The position numbers and the translations under genes are program-made. Positions 40,582-49,280 of a stretch of 64,000 bases of DNA are shown one piece after another. Under the pieces are notes generated by a model. That model was not told the origin of the DNA. It saw only the letters and a list, made by a program, of their open reading frames with translations, and did no database searches. Positions within the stretch are counted from its first letter, which is position 1; the number at the start of each line of letters is the position of its first letter. The stretch comes from an uncultured Alphaproteobacteria bacterium (GTDB lineage Bacteria > Pseudomonadota > Alphaproteobacteria > HIMB59 > GCA-002718135), in contig CACMGM010000005.1 in NCBI GenBank assembly GCA_902613275.1, forward strand, positions 4,148 through 68,147, read 5' to 3'.

Positions 40582-41604
40582 GTGTTACAAAAGAATTGGA
40601 TTGAATTAATTAAACCTACAAAAATGGAAGTAAATGTAGACGAAAGTAATGGAAGAATTGGAAAGTTAACAGCCGAACCTTTAGAAAGAGGCTTTGGATT
40701 AACGTTAGGAAATTCAATTAGGAGGATATTACTTTCTTCTTTACAAGGAGCAGCAATTACGTCAGTAAAAATAAAAGGTGTTGTCCATGAATTTTCAACC
40801 ATTCCTGGAGTTAAAGAAGATTTAACAGATATACTTCTAAATTTGAAATCGATAGCAGTTAAAGTTCATTCACCAGGTTTAAAAAAAATGTATATAAAAT
40901 CCTCAGGCTCTGGAGAATTAAGAGCTGGAAATTTTGAAACTGACTCAGAAACAGAAATAATGAATCCTGATCAATTAATTATGACACTTGATTCTAATGC
41001 AGATGTTGAAATTGAAGCAAACGTTGAAACTGGCAAAGGTTATGTATCAGCTGAGGTTGCTGAAGATGAAAATAAAGTTATCGGTGAAATAAAATTAGAT
41101 GCAATGTTTAGCCCCGTTATTAAAGCATCATATAAAATTGAAAATAGTAGAGTTGGTCAAGTGACAGACTTTGATAAATTGGTTTTTGATGTTGAAACAA
41201 ATGGTGCAATTACTCCAGATGACGCAATAGCGTTGGCAGCAAGAATCTTACAGGATCAACTTCAGCCATTCATTAATTTTGATGAACCAGAAGTCTTACC
41301 TGATCAATCTCAAGTTGAAGCTTTGTCTTTTAATTCTAATTTACTGAAAAAAGTAGAAGAATTAGAGTTATCTGTTAGATCTGCTAATTGTCTTAAAAAC
41401 GATAATATTATTTACATTGGTGATCTTGTTCAAAAATCTGAGTCAGAAATGTTGAGAACTCCAAACTTTGGAAGAAAATCTTTAAATGAAATAAAGGAAG
41501 TTCTTCAACAAATGGAACTAAATTTAGGCATGTCCGTTCCTGATTGGCCACCTGAAAATATTGATGAACTTGCAAAAAAATATGAAGATCCTTTTAATAA
41601 ATAA
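40582..41604 (+). CDS. rpoA: RNA polymerase alpha subunit
   Basis: 340 residues, GTG start at 40582 with AAAGGAG (40568-40574) upstream. The N-terminal domain holds [20 protein letters not shown] and [20 protein letters not shown] (dimerisation and beta/beta' contact). The C-terminal domain has [16 protein letters not shown] (UP-element DNA contact) and [16 protein letters not shown]. Completes the alpha operon with rplQ. Confidence 0.98.
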   Translation: MLQKNWIELIKPTKMEVNVDESNGRIGKLTAEPLERGFGLTLGNSIRRILLSSLQGAAITSVKIKGVVHEFSTIPGVKEDLTDILLNLKSIAVKVHSPGLKKMYIKSSGSGELRAGNFETDSETEIMNPDQLIMTLDSNADVEIEANVETGKGYVSAEVAEDENKVIGEIKLDAMFSPVIKASYKIENSRVGQVTDFDKLVFDVETNGAITPDDAIALAARILQDQLQPFINFDEPEVLPDQSQVEALSFNSNLLKKVEELELSVRSANCLKNDNIIYIGDLVQKSESEMLRTPNFGRKSLNEIKEVLQQMELNLGMSVPDWPPENIDELAKKYEDPFNK

Positions 41605-41609
41605 ACTAA

Positions 41610-42047
41610 ATGAAACATAATATTAAAAATAAGAAGTTAAATAAAAATTCCTCTCATAGAAAAGCAATGTTTATGAACATGTCAAATGCCCTAATTAAAC
41701 ACGAACAAATAACAACTACTCTAGCAAAAGCTAAAGAACTTAAAAGATTTGTAGAAAAAATAGTTACATTAGGTAAGAAAGGTGATTTGTTATCAAGAAG
41801 AAAAGCTGTTTCTATTTTACAAGATCAAAAGATGTCAAAAAAAGTCTTTGATGTACTCGCTGATAGATATAAAAATAGAGGTGGAGGATACACTCGTATT
41901 ATAAAACTTGGGAATAGATTTGGTGATAATGCGCCCACTGCAGTAATCGAGTTTGTGGATAGAGATGAAAACGCAAAGGGGCTTGATAGTGGACCAGTTG
42001 TTGAAAAAAAATCTACGGAAGAAGTAGAGCAACAACCTCAAATTTAA
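41610..42047 (+). CDS. rplQ: Ribosomal protein L17
   Basis: 145 residues. [40 protein letters not shown] and [20 protein letters not shown], followed by a low-complexity acidic tail (about 125-145). Last gene of the long ribosomal super-cluster. Confidence 0.97.
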   Translation: MKHNIKNKKLNKNSSHRKAMFMNMSNALIKHEQITTTLAKAKELKRFVEKIVTLGKKGDLLSRRKAVSILQDQKMSKKVFDVLADRYKNRGGGYTRIIKLGNRFGDNAPTAVIEFVDRDENAKGLDSGPVVEKKSTEEVEQQPQI

Positions 42048-42053
42048 AATATA

Positions 42054-42419
42054 TTGTTTAATTTAATCCTTGTAGCTACAGGTGGAGCAACCGGAGCTGT
42101 TTTAAGATTTATTTTAACTAATTTAAGTAAATATTTATTCGCATCTAATGTTTATGGAACACTGTCAGTAAATATTTTAGGATCTTTTTTAATTGGATAT
42201 CTTATTACTTCTAATATCTTAAGGAATTTTTCTGAAGACTTTATTAAGTTTTTTTTAATTGTAGGATTACTTGGTTCTTTTACTACTTTTTCTGCTTTTT
42301 CTTATGAAGCGCTAAGTTTAATTATGGAAAAAAAAATCTTTGTATCTGTTGTGTATATTTTATTTTCAATATCAGTTTGTATTTTATCTGCATATTTTGG
42401 AATAATAATAAATAAGTAA
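42054..42419 (+). CDS. crcB: Fluoride channel CrcB/Fluc
   Basis: 121 residues, TTG start at 42054. Four membrane helices with the Fluc signatures GGATGAVLRFIL (about 10-21), YGTLSVNILGSFLIGYL (about 34-50) and GLLGSFTTFSAFSYEAL (about 74-90). Works as a dual-topology dimer exporting fluoride. No fluoride riboswitch is visible: the gap from rplQ is only 6 bases, so it is probably expressed with the alpha operon or from inside rplQ. Confidence 0.92.
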   Translation: MFNLILVATGGATGAVLRFILTNLSKYLFASNVYGTLSVNILGSFLIGYLITSNILRNFSEDFIKFFLIVGLLGSFTTFSAFSYEALSLIMEKKIFVSVVYILFSISVCILSAYFGIIINK

Positions 42420-42423
42420 CAAA

Positions 42424-43338
42424 TTGATAAAAAATATAAAAATTAAAGAAAATTATGATGTGAGATTAGACAAGTATTTGAAAAATTTATACTCCTCTCT
42501 TACTCAAAGTTTTATTGAAAAAAATATAAGAAAAAAAAATATATTAATTAATGATCGTCGCACTACTTCAAATTATCTTGTAAAAATAAATGATAATCTA
42601 AGTATTTTAAACTTTCACAACCAATTATATAAAAATAGAATAATTTATAAGAAAAATATAAAAATTTCTAAAAAAGATTTAATAAAGTTTAATAAATCAA
42701 TAATATTCCAAAATGATGATTTTCTGGTTTTAAACAAATGGGATGAGATTGCAACTCAAGGTGGTAGTAAAATCAATGTATCTATTGATCATATAATTAA
42801 AACGATTAACTCAAATTATAGACTCGTACATAGATTAGACAAAGAAACTACAGGCTTACTACTAATTGCTAAAAATTTAAAATATGCAAAATATTTTTCA
42901 ACGCTTTTTAAACAGAGACATATTAAAAAGTTTTATATAGCTTTATGTGACGGAACTCCTAAAAATAAAACATCACAAGTAAATTTGAGTATAAAAAATA
43001 AAAAACTCAAAACTGAAAATAGTTTAACTAATTATAAAGTACTTAACACAAAAAATGGAATTTCACAGTTATTGTATAATCCTAAAACTGGCAAAACACA
43101 TCAGTTAAGAATTGTTTCAAAAAATCTTGGCTGTTCCATTATAGGTGATAAAAAATATAATGCTTTATCCAATTTAAGAAAAGAAAAATTAATGCTACAT
43201 GCTTATTGTTTAAAATTCTCAATTAATAATAAGTTAGTAGAGTATGTAGCAGATTTACCTGAACATTTTGTAACTTTTATTAAAAAAAATAATTTAACAT
43301 TAATTAAAAATTTCCAAATTCATTTAGATTCTTTTTAA
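42424..43338 (+). CDS. rluC: RluA-family 23S rRNA pseudouridine synthase (RluC-like)
   Basis: 304 residues, TTG start at 42424. An S4-type RNA-binding domain (about 14-62, VRLDKYLKNLYSSLTQSFIE) precedes the catalytic domain with RLVHRLDKETTGLLLIAKN, where D139 is the catalytic aspartate. NPKTGKTHQLRI-like YNPKTGKTHQLRIVSKNLG is motif III. RluC modifies U955, U2504 and U2580 of 23S rRNA; placing it in RluC rather than RluD is by gene order beside crcB, as is frequent in alphaproteobacteria. Its end overlaps the convergent lipB end by 15 bases. Confidence 0.85.
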   Translation: MIKNIKIKENYDVRLDKYLKNLYSSLTQSFIEKNIRKKNILINDRRTTSNYLVKINDNLSILNFHNQLYKNRIIYKKNIKISKKDLIKFNKSIIFQNDDFLVLNKWDEIATQGGSKINVSIDHIIKTINSNYRLVHRLDKETTGLLLIAKNLKYAKYFSTLFKQRHIKKFYIALCDGTPKNKTSQVNLSIKNKKLKTENSLTNYKVLNTKNGISQLLYNPKTGKTHQLRIVSKNLGCSIIGDKKYNALSNLRKEKLMLHAYCLKFSINNKLVEYVADLPEHFVTFIKKNNLTLIKNFQIHLDSF

Positions 43339-43971
43339 TTTATCTATAAATATATTTTTAAAATATTCATCAAACTCACCTTGATCCAATTTAATACCTA
43401 ATTCTTCCATAGAAGTATTTTCATATTCTTTTAAACCACATGAGTGAATATAATTATAATATCTCAGATCAGGATTAATATTGAAACTCATACCATGATA
43501 AGTAATCCATTTTTTTACTCTAAGACCAATAGCTCCAATTTTTTTTTCTTTATCAAAAGTTATTTTATTATTTTTAATTACCCAAATACCGACTCTATCT
43601 TTAAATGCTCTCGCTTCAATATTGTAATTTTTTAGAAGGGTAATTAATGAATCTTCAATTATAGATATGAACTTTCGTATATCTTTTTTTTTATTATTTA
43701 AATTTAACATAAAATAAACAATTCTTTGACCTGGGCCATGGTATGTTGTTTTGCCTCCACGATTTGTTTTAATTACATCAATAATACTTGAGTTTAATAC
43801 CTCATCATTTTTAGCACTAGTTCCTTGAGTAAAAACATGATTATGATTTAAAAACCATAATAATTCTTTAGACAGATTGTCATGTATGTTTTCTACTTTT
43901 GATTCCATAAACCTGACTGCCTCATCATAATTTATTTCATTCCTAGATATTTTAACTTCAATCTCTTTCAT
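43324..43971 (-). CDS. lipB: Octanoyltransferase LipB
   Basis: 215 residues. LipB transfers octanoyl from acyl-carrier protein to lipoyl domains of dehydrogenases. RGGKTTYHGPGQRIVYFMLN (about 71-90) is the conserved substrate loop. K143/K144 in KEKKIGAIGLRVKKWITYHG and C178 in HSCGL form the catalytic Lys/Cys pair. Standard length. It is a single minus-strand gene that overlaps the end of the pseudouridine synthase and starts 60 bases from the divergent tRNA-Leu. Confidence 0.95.
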   Translation of the reverse strand: MKEIEVKISRNEINYDEAVRFMESKVENIHDNLSKELLWFLNHNHVFTQGTSAKNDEVLNSSIIDVIKTNRGGKTTYHGPGQRIVYFMLNLNNKKKDIRKFISIIEDSLITLLKNYNIEARAFKDRVGIWVIKNNKITFDKEKKIGAIGLRVKKWITYHGMSFNINPDLRYYNYIHSCGLKEYENTSMEELGIKLDQGEFDEYFKNIFIDKLKRI

Positions 43972-44016
43972 CTTGTTTATTTTACTTTATTGCTAGTTAA
44001 TATTCTATCTGATATT

Positions 44017-44022
44017 TATACT
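44017..44022 (+). promoter_or_regulatory. Possible -10 box of tRNA-Leu
   Basis: TATACT at 44017-44022 ends 9 bases before the mature tRNA-Leu 5' end. No convincing -35 is seen at the right distance. The 60-base lipB/tRNA-Leu gap must also hold the divergent lipB promoter. Confidence 0.3.
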
Positions 44023-44031
44023 AGTATATAG

Positions 44032-44118
44032 GCGGCTGTGGCGGAATTGGTATACGCGCAGCGTTGAGGTCGCTGTGGGATTTATCCTGTGGAAGTTCAA
44101 GTCTTCTCAGCCGCACCA
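44032..44118 (+). tRNA. tRNA-Leu (GAG anticodon)
   Basis: A class II tRNA. The acceptor GCGGCTG (44032-44038) pairs with CAGCCGC (44108-44114), the anticodon stem CAGCG/CGCTG has loop TTGAGGT giving GAG, there is a long variable arm, and the T-loop is TTCAAGT. Discriminator A44115 and encoded CCA (44116-44118) follow. It reads CUC/CUU and lies 6 bases before mgtE. Confidence 0.96.
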
Positions 44119-44124
44119 ATTTAT

Positions 44125-45492
44125 ATGGAAGAAATAATTATTAAAAAAGATCAGGATTCTTCAAGTAAATCTGTTGAATTAGTAACTGATTATTTAGAAA
44201 ATTATAAATATGAAAAAGTTTTATCTTATTTAAAAGATATTCATAATGCTGATATTGCAGATATTCTTCAAAATTTAGATCCAGTTCTAAGACTAAGCCT
44301 TTTGAATATAATTGATAAGAAGTTTGATCCTGAAATTTTAACTTATTTAAATAATAGTGTTAGAGAGGAAATAATAGAAACTTTGGATATAAAACAATTA
44401 GCTAATAATGCTAAAAGTTTAGATATCGATGATGCTGTCGATTTAGCTGAAGACTTAGAAGAAAAAGATAAGACAATATTTTTAGAAAATTTAAATAAAG
44501 AAGAGCGTACATTAGTTGAAGAAGGATTAAATTATCCTCAAGATTCTGCTGGAAGATTAATGCAAAGGCAATTTGTTGCAGTTAATCAATCATGGAATGT
44601 TGGTAAAGCAATTGATTATTTGCGAAACAATAAAGGAAACTTACCTGAAGATTTTTATGATATTTACTTAATCAATAATAATAAAGAAGCAAAAGGAATA
44701 GTTCCGTTGGGAAAATTAATGGGTTCAAAAAGAGAAATAGAATTAAATACAATAACAAATAAAGATTTAAGATTAATAGATGTAAATACAGATCAAGAGG
44801 ATGTAGCTTTATTATTTAATAAATATGGATTAGTCAGTGCTCCAGTTATTAATAATCAAAAAAAAATTATAGGATCAATTACAGTTGATGACGTTGTAGA
44901 GGTTATAGAAGAAGAAAGAGAGGAAGATATTTTAAAGCTTGGAGGTGTTGATCACACAGATTTGTATGAATCAGTTATTAGCACAACAAAATCAAGAATT
45001 TCATGGCTAATTGTTAATTTAATGACAGCAGTTGTAGCTTCCGTAGTAATAGGTTTATTTGAAGCAACAATAGAAAAAGTAGTGGCCTTAGCTATTTTAA
45101 TGCCAATAGTTGCCTCTATGGGTGCTAATGCTGGTACTCAAACTTTAACAGTCGCAGTGCGAGCTATTGCAGTAAAAGAACTAACTACTGGTAATGCGTT
45201 AAAAATAATAACCAAAGAAACTCTAATTGGTGGTATAAATGGTATTATATTTGCAATCATAATATCTTTAATTTCTATCTATTGGTTTGATAATTTGATG
45301 TTGGGATTAATAATAGGTCTTGCCATGATACTCAACTTACTTATTGCTGGTTTTTCAGGAATTGTAATTCCACTATTACTAGATAAACTAAAAATTGATC
45401 CCGCATTAGCATCTGCAGTAATTTTAACTACAATAACAGATGTATTTGGTTTTCTATCTTTTCTTGGATTAGCAACTTTGTTTTTACTATGA
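44125..45492 (+). CDS. mgtE: Magnesium transporter MgtE
   Basis: 455 residues from ATG 44125; an in-frame ATG at 44089 lies within tRNA-Leu and is rejected. Cytosolic MgtE_N superhelical domain (about 20-125), a pair of CBS domains (about 130-255, with PQDSAGRLMQRQFVAV and GSITVDDVVEVIEEEREEDI), then five membrane helices (about 285-455). MPIVASMGANAGTQTLTVAV and ILTTITDVFGFLSFLGLATL carry the pore residues, including the Asp that binds Mg2+ in studied MgtE. Acts as an Mg2+-gated Mg2+ channel. Confidence 0.95.
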   Translation: MEEIIIKKDQDSSSKSVELVTDYLENYKYEKVLSYLKDIHNADIADILQNLDPVLRLSLLNIIDKKFDPEILTYLNNSVREEIIETLDIKQLANNAKSLDIDDAVDLAEDLEEKDKTIFLENLNKEERTLVEEGLNYPQDSAGRLMQRQFVAVNQSWNVGKAIDYLRNNKGNLPEDFYDIYLINNNKEAKGIVPLGKLMGSKREIELNTITNKDLRLIDVNTDQEDVALLFNKYGLVSAPVINNQKKIIGSITVDDVVEVIEEEREEDILKLGGVDHTDLYESVISTTKSRISWLIVNLMTAVVASVVIGLFEATIEKVVALAILMPIVASMGANAGTQTLTVAVRAIAVKELTTGNALKIITKETLIGGINGIIFAIIISLISIYWFDNLMLGLIIGLAMILNLLIAGFSGIVIPLLLDKLKIDPALASAVILTTITDVFGFLSFLGLATLFLL

Positions 45493-45514
45493 TTTGGACT
45501 ATTAAAAAAAAGAA

Positions 45515-46855
45515 ATGCTAAAAAAAAACGACCTAATAGATTACTTTTATAAAGGAATTAAAGATAAAAATGATTTGCGCATAGGTGTAGAACACGAGAA
45601 ATTTGTTCTAAAAAAAGACAGTTTACAACAATTATCTTATGAAGAGTCAAACGGTATAAAAGATATTCTTTTAAAATTTGTAAACAAGGGATGGAAACCA
45701 AAGTATGATGATAAAAATACTACAATAATTGCTCTAGAAAGATTTGGTGAAAGTATAACTTTAGAACCAGGTGGTCAGATCGAATTATCTGGAGCTCAAT
45801 TAAAAAATATTCATCAAACCTGCACAGAAACAAATAGACATTTAAAAGAGTTAAAAGAAATTGGTGAAGAATTTAATTTTATATTATTGGGCTTAGGTGT
45901 GGAACCCAGCTTATCTATAGACGAATTACCTTGGATGCCAAAACAAAGATACTCCATAATGAAAAAATACATGCCAAAAGTAGGTACTCTGGGACATCAT
46001 ATGATGAAACGTACATGTACAAACCAAGTAAATTTGGATTATCATTCTGAAGAAGATATGATTATTAAGTATAAATTAATGTTAAATCTTGAAGGAATTG
46101 CAACTGCAATATTTGCTAACTCACCATTTGATCAAAAAGAAGTCTCTAAATATAAGAGTTTAAGATCTCATTTTTGGCATCACACGGATAAAGATAGAAC
46201 AGGTTTATTACCATTTGTTTTTGATAAAGATTTTAATTTTGAAAAATATGCTGAGTATGCTCTTGATGTGCCAATGTATTTTGTAATTAGAAATCATAAA
46301 TATATAAATATGACCGATTATACTTTTAGAGATTTTATGAATAATAACATCTCTAAAGATTTGCACATTGAAACCACTATTGAAGATTGGATAAACCATT
46401 TATCAACTTTATTTCCTCAAGTTAGATTAAAGCAATTCTTAGAAATTCGTTCCATGGATGCATGTTCATGGGATTTAATATGTTCCCAACCTGCTTTTTG
46501 GATTGGTATTTTATATAACGATGAATCTATTGATAAAACAAATGAAATAGTTGAGGGCTGGACTCAAAAAGATAGAAATTTGATTAATAGTTTAGTGCCA
46601 AAAGAGGGTCTACAAACCAAATTCAAAAATGGCATTTTGTTAGATATTGCACAAAAATTATTTGAAATTTCAAAATCAGGTTTAGAAAAAAGAAATATTC
46701 TAGTCAAAAATGAAAAATATAATGAAACATTTTATCTTAAAGATTTAGAACAAAATCTATCAAATGGCCATTCACCAGCTGATTTATTAATCAGCAAATA
46801 TAATGGTGAATGGAAAAAAAATATTAATAAAATATATGAGGAAGAAATTTTCTAA
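45515..46855 (+). CDS. gshA: Glutamate-cysteine ligase (plant/alphaproteobacterial GCS2 type)
   Basis: 446 residues. First step of glutathione synthesis. RIGVEHEKFVL near the N-terminus, ITLEPGGQIELSGAQLKNIH (about 90-109), MPKVGTLGHHMMKRTCTNQV (about 154-173) and FLEIRSMDACSW are those of the GCS2 family shared by plants and alphaproteobacteria, not of the E. coli GshA type. Its stop shares TAATG with gshB. Confidence 0.95.
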   Translation: MLKKNDLIDYFYKGIKDKNDLRIGVEHEKFVLKKDSLQQLSYEESNGIKDILLKFVNKGWKPKYDDKNTTIIALERFGESITLEPGGQIELSGAQLKNIHQTCTETNRHLKELKEIGEEFNFILLGLGVEPSLSIDELPWMPKQRYSIMKKYMPKVGTLGHHMMKRTCTNQVNLDYHSEEDMIIKYKLMLNLEGIATAIFANSPFDQKEVSKYKSLRSHFWHHTDKDRTGLLPFVFDKDFNFEKYAEYALDVPMYFVIRNHKYINMTDYTFRDFMNNNISKDLHIETTIEDWINHLSTLFPQVRLKQFLEIRSMDACSWDLICSQPAFWIGILYNDESIDKTNEIVEGWTQKDRNLINSLVPKEGLQTKFKNGILLDIAQKLFEISKSGLEKRNILVKNEKYNETFYLKDLEQNLSNGHSPADLLISKYNGEWKKNINKIYEEEIF

Positions 46856-47793
46856 TGAAAAAAAGTATAGCAATTCAAATGGATAACATTGAAAAAATTG
46901 ATTATGAATTCGATACATCTTTTTTAATAGGTTATGAGGCGCAAGAAAGAGATTATGATATTTTTTATTACAATCCAAAAGATTTATTCGTAAAAGAGAA
47001 CACTATTCAAGCATCTGGATATTATTTAGAGTTATTGCTAGATGAAAAAAATTATTTCAATTTTAAATCAAATAAAATAATTGCCAAATTAGAAGATTTT
47101 CAATTTGTCTTTTTAAGACAAGATCCTCCTTTTGATATGAATTATATCACATCGACTTATATTTTGGACTTACTTCCATCCTCAACAATTGTTGTGAATG
47201 ATCCAACAGCAGTTAGAAATTCTACTGAAAAATTATTTACATTTAATTTTAAAGAATTTATGCCACCTACTTTAGTAACAAAAGATTTAAAAATTATTAA
47301 AGAGTTTTTAGATAAAGAAGAAGATATTATAACCAAACCACTTTATGGCAATGGAGGAGAGGGTATACATAGATTTGATAAAAGTAATTTCAATTCTAAA
47401 ATATTAGAGGAATATTTACACTTGCCTATAATGGTCCAAAAATTTATCAATGAGATAGAGCATGGAGACAGGAGAATCGTTTTTTTCGATGGAGAATATT
47501 TTGGTTCAGTTGCGAGAATACCACAAGAAGGTAATTTAAAGGCAAATTTTCACGCTGGCGGTAAAGCAAGTAAAACTGACCTAGTTTATAGAGACAAAGA
47601 AATTATCGAAAATTTGGGACCGAAACTAAAAGAGCACAATCTTTTTTTTGTTGGAATTGATATAATTGGAAATTATCTAACAGAAATAAACGTAACTTCA
47701 CCTACAGGATTGAAGCAAATTAATGCATTAAACAACGTAAAATTAGAGAAAGATTTTTGGGATAAGCTTGAAGCAAAATATAAATTAGTTTAA
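46855..47793 (+). CDS. gshB: Glutathione synthetase
   Basis: 312 residues. Second step, adding glycine to gamma-glutamylcysteine. N-terminal GSH-synthase domain with FVFLRQDPPFDMNYITSTYI and VVNDPTAVRNSTEKLFTF, then ATP-grasp with ITKPLYGNGGEGIHRF, the segment EIEHGDRRIVFFDGEYFGSV and EINVTSPTGLKQINAL (metal ligands E and N). Translationally coupled to gshA, giving a two-gene glutathione operon. Confidence 0.96.
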   Translation: MKKSIAIQMDNIEKIDYEFDTSFLIGYEAQERDYDIFYYNPKDLFVKENTIQASGYYLELLLDEKNYFNFKSNKIIAKLEDFQFVFLRQDPPFDMNYITSTYILDLLPSSTIVVNDPTAVRNSTEKLFTFNFKEFMPPTLVTKDLKIIKEFLDKEEDIITKPLYGNGGEGIHRFDKSNFNSKILEEYLHLPIMVQKFINEIEHGDRRIVFFDGEYFGSVARIPQEGNLKANFHAGGKASKTDLVYRDKEIIENLGPKLKEHNLFFVGIDIIGNYLTEINVTSPTGLKQINALNNVKLEKDFWDKLEAKYKLV

Positions 47794-47816
47794 TTATAGT
47801 ATTTAAAGGAAAACAT

Positions 47817-48383
47817 ATGCACGAAAAAAGAATTTTAATACTCAGACTAAAAAATTTTGAAAATATAAATTTAAATTTTCTTATAATAATATTGATGTTA
47901 TTTGGTTCAATTTTACTAGCGATTTCCGCTAAAGTTCAAGTACCATTTTGGCCAGTGCCAATGACAATGCAGACGTTTGTCATATTCTTAATAGGGATGA
48001 CATATAGTGTAAGATTATCTTTTGCTACAGTTGCATTTTACCTTTTTCAAGGAGCTATAGGACTTCCTGTTTTTGCAGCTGGTGGTGGCGTTGCTTATTT
48101 AGTTGGACCAACAGCAGGATATCTTTATGGCATGTTATTTGCATCAATCATTATAAGTTATTTAGCAAATTTAGGTTTTAGTAAAACATATTTTAAAGCT
48201 ACAGTATCTCTATTAATTGGTTCTGCTATTATTTTTTCATTTGGTATAATCTATCTTGGTTATTTTATTGGTTTCGAAAAAGCAGTAGTTGCTGGTCTTT
48301 TACCATTTATTCTAAGTGAATTGTTTAAAATTGCACTAGCAGTTGCTTTGATCCCAACTTTACACAAAATTATTACAAAATAA
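47817..48383 (+). CDS. bioY: Biotin transporter BioY (S component)
   Basis: 188 residues, six membrane helices. AKVQVPFWPVPMTMQTFVIF (about 38-57), YLFQGAIGLPVFAAGGG and LVGPTAGYLYGMLFASIII are hallmark BioY segments. In ECF transporters BioY binds biotin; some bacteria have BioY alone. No BioM/BioN energising genes are nearby. ATG at 47817 preceded by AAAGGA (47805-47810). No biotin-operon operator was recognised. Confidence 0.92.
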   Translation: MHEKRILILRLKNFENINLNFLIIILMLFGSILLAISAKVQVPFWPVPMTMQTFVIFLIGMTYSVRLSFATVAFYLFQGAIGLPVFAAGGGVAYLVGPTAGYLYGMLFASIIISYLANLGFSKTYFKATVSLLIGSAIIFSFGIIYLGYFIGFEKAVVAGLLPFILSELFKIALAVALIPTLHKIITK

Positions 48384-48389
48384 TAATTA

Positions 48390-49280
48390 ATGAAAATCGG
48401 TATTGATGTAGGCGGTACCAAAACTGAGGGTATTCTTCTAGATCCAAATGGAACTGAAATAGATAGAAAAAGAATTAATACTGAAAAAAGTTATGATGGA
48501 ACAATTAAGGGAATACTATCCATTATAAATCATTTTGAAGATAAACACGGCAAAGCAGATACTGTTGGTATGGGAATGCCAGGAGCCATATCAAATGATA
48601 CAGCTTTAATTAAAAATGCTAATTCCATATGGTTAAATGGCAAACCTTTTAAGCAAGATTTAGATAAAATTTTAAGTAGAAATGTGAATTTGGAAAATGA
48701 TGCTAATTGTTTTACTCTTTCTGAAGCGGTAGATGGAGCTGGTAAAGGGTTTGAAGTTGTTTTCGGAGTCATTATAGGAACTGGTGTAGGCGGTGGTATC
48801 AGTATCAATCAAAAAGTAATTAGAGGTCGTAATAGCATAAGCGGAGAGTGGGGACACATAGTTTTGCCAAGTAGAACAGAAGATGAAAAAAAATATGTTA
48901 AAAAATGTTATTGTGGAAAAGAAGGGTGCTTAGAGACCTATATATCTGGACCAGGCTTTTCATCTGTCTATAATTTACGTTGCAATAAAAATTATAATTC
49001 ACATCAAATTTTAGATGGTTTTAATAATAAAGAAAAAGATAGTATCTTTGCGCTAAATCAATATGTCGATCATTTAGCAAGAGGCTTATCTCTAGTTTGT
49101 AATATTCTTGATCCAGATGTGATTGTTTTGGGTGGAGGAATGTCAAACATCGATTTTATTTACGAAAATATAAATGATGCTCTAAAAAAATATGTTTTTA
49201 CAGATACGCTTCACACTAAAGTTGTAAAAAATATTCATGGTGATTCAAGTGGGGTAAGAGGAGCAGCTTGGCTTTCCTAA
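48390..49280 (+). CDS. ROK-family sugar kinase (fructokinase/glucokinase-like)
   Basis: 296 residues. N-terminal ATP-binding IGIDVGGTKTEGILL (phosphate 1 motif), ENDANCFTLSEA with catalytic D104, GVIIGTGVGGGISIN (phosphate 2 motif) and a ROK zinc site made by H156 and C173, C175 and C180 (CYCGKEGC). LDPDVIVLGGGMSNI is the adenosine motif. Phosphorylates a hexose with ATP; closest in pattern to Mak/NagK-type kinases, but the sugar cannot be decided. It overlaps the convergent gabD end by 4 bases. Confidence 0.88.
   Translation: MKIGIDVGGTKTEGILLDPNGTEIDRKRINTEKSYDGTIKGILSIINHFEDKHGKADTVGMGMPGAISNDTALIKNANSIWLNGKPFKQDLDKILSRNVNLENDANCFTLSEAVDGAGKGFEVVFGVIIGTGVGGGISINQKVIRGRNSISGEWGHIVLPSRTEDEKKYVKKCYCGKEGCLETYISGPGFSSVYNLRCNKNYNSHQILDGFNNKEKDSIFALNQYVDHLARGLSLVCNILDPDVIVLGGGMSNIDFIYENINDALKKYVFTDTLHTKVVKNIHGDSSGVRGAAWLS

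Noticed and set aside
42047..42054. Fluoride riboswitch before crcB
   Set aside because: Only 6 bases separate rplQ from crcB; no room for the aptamer.
44089..44124. An upstream in-frame ATG extending MgtE
   Set aside because: The extension lies inside tRNA-Leu; ATG 44125 right after the tRNA gives the normal MgtE N-terminus.
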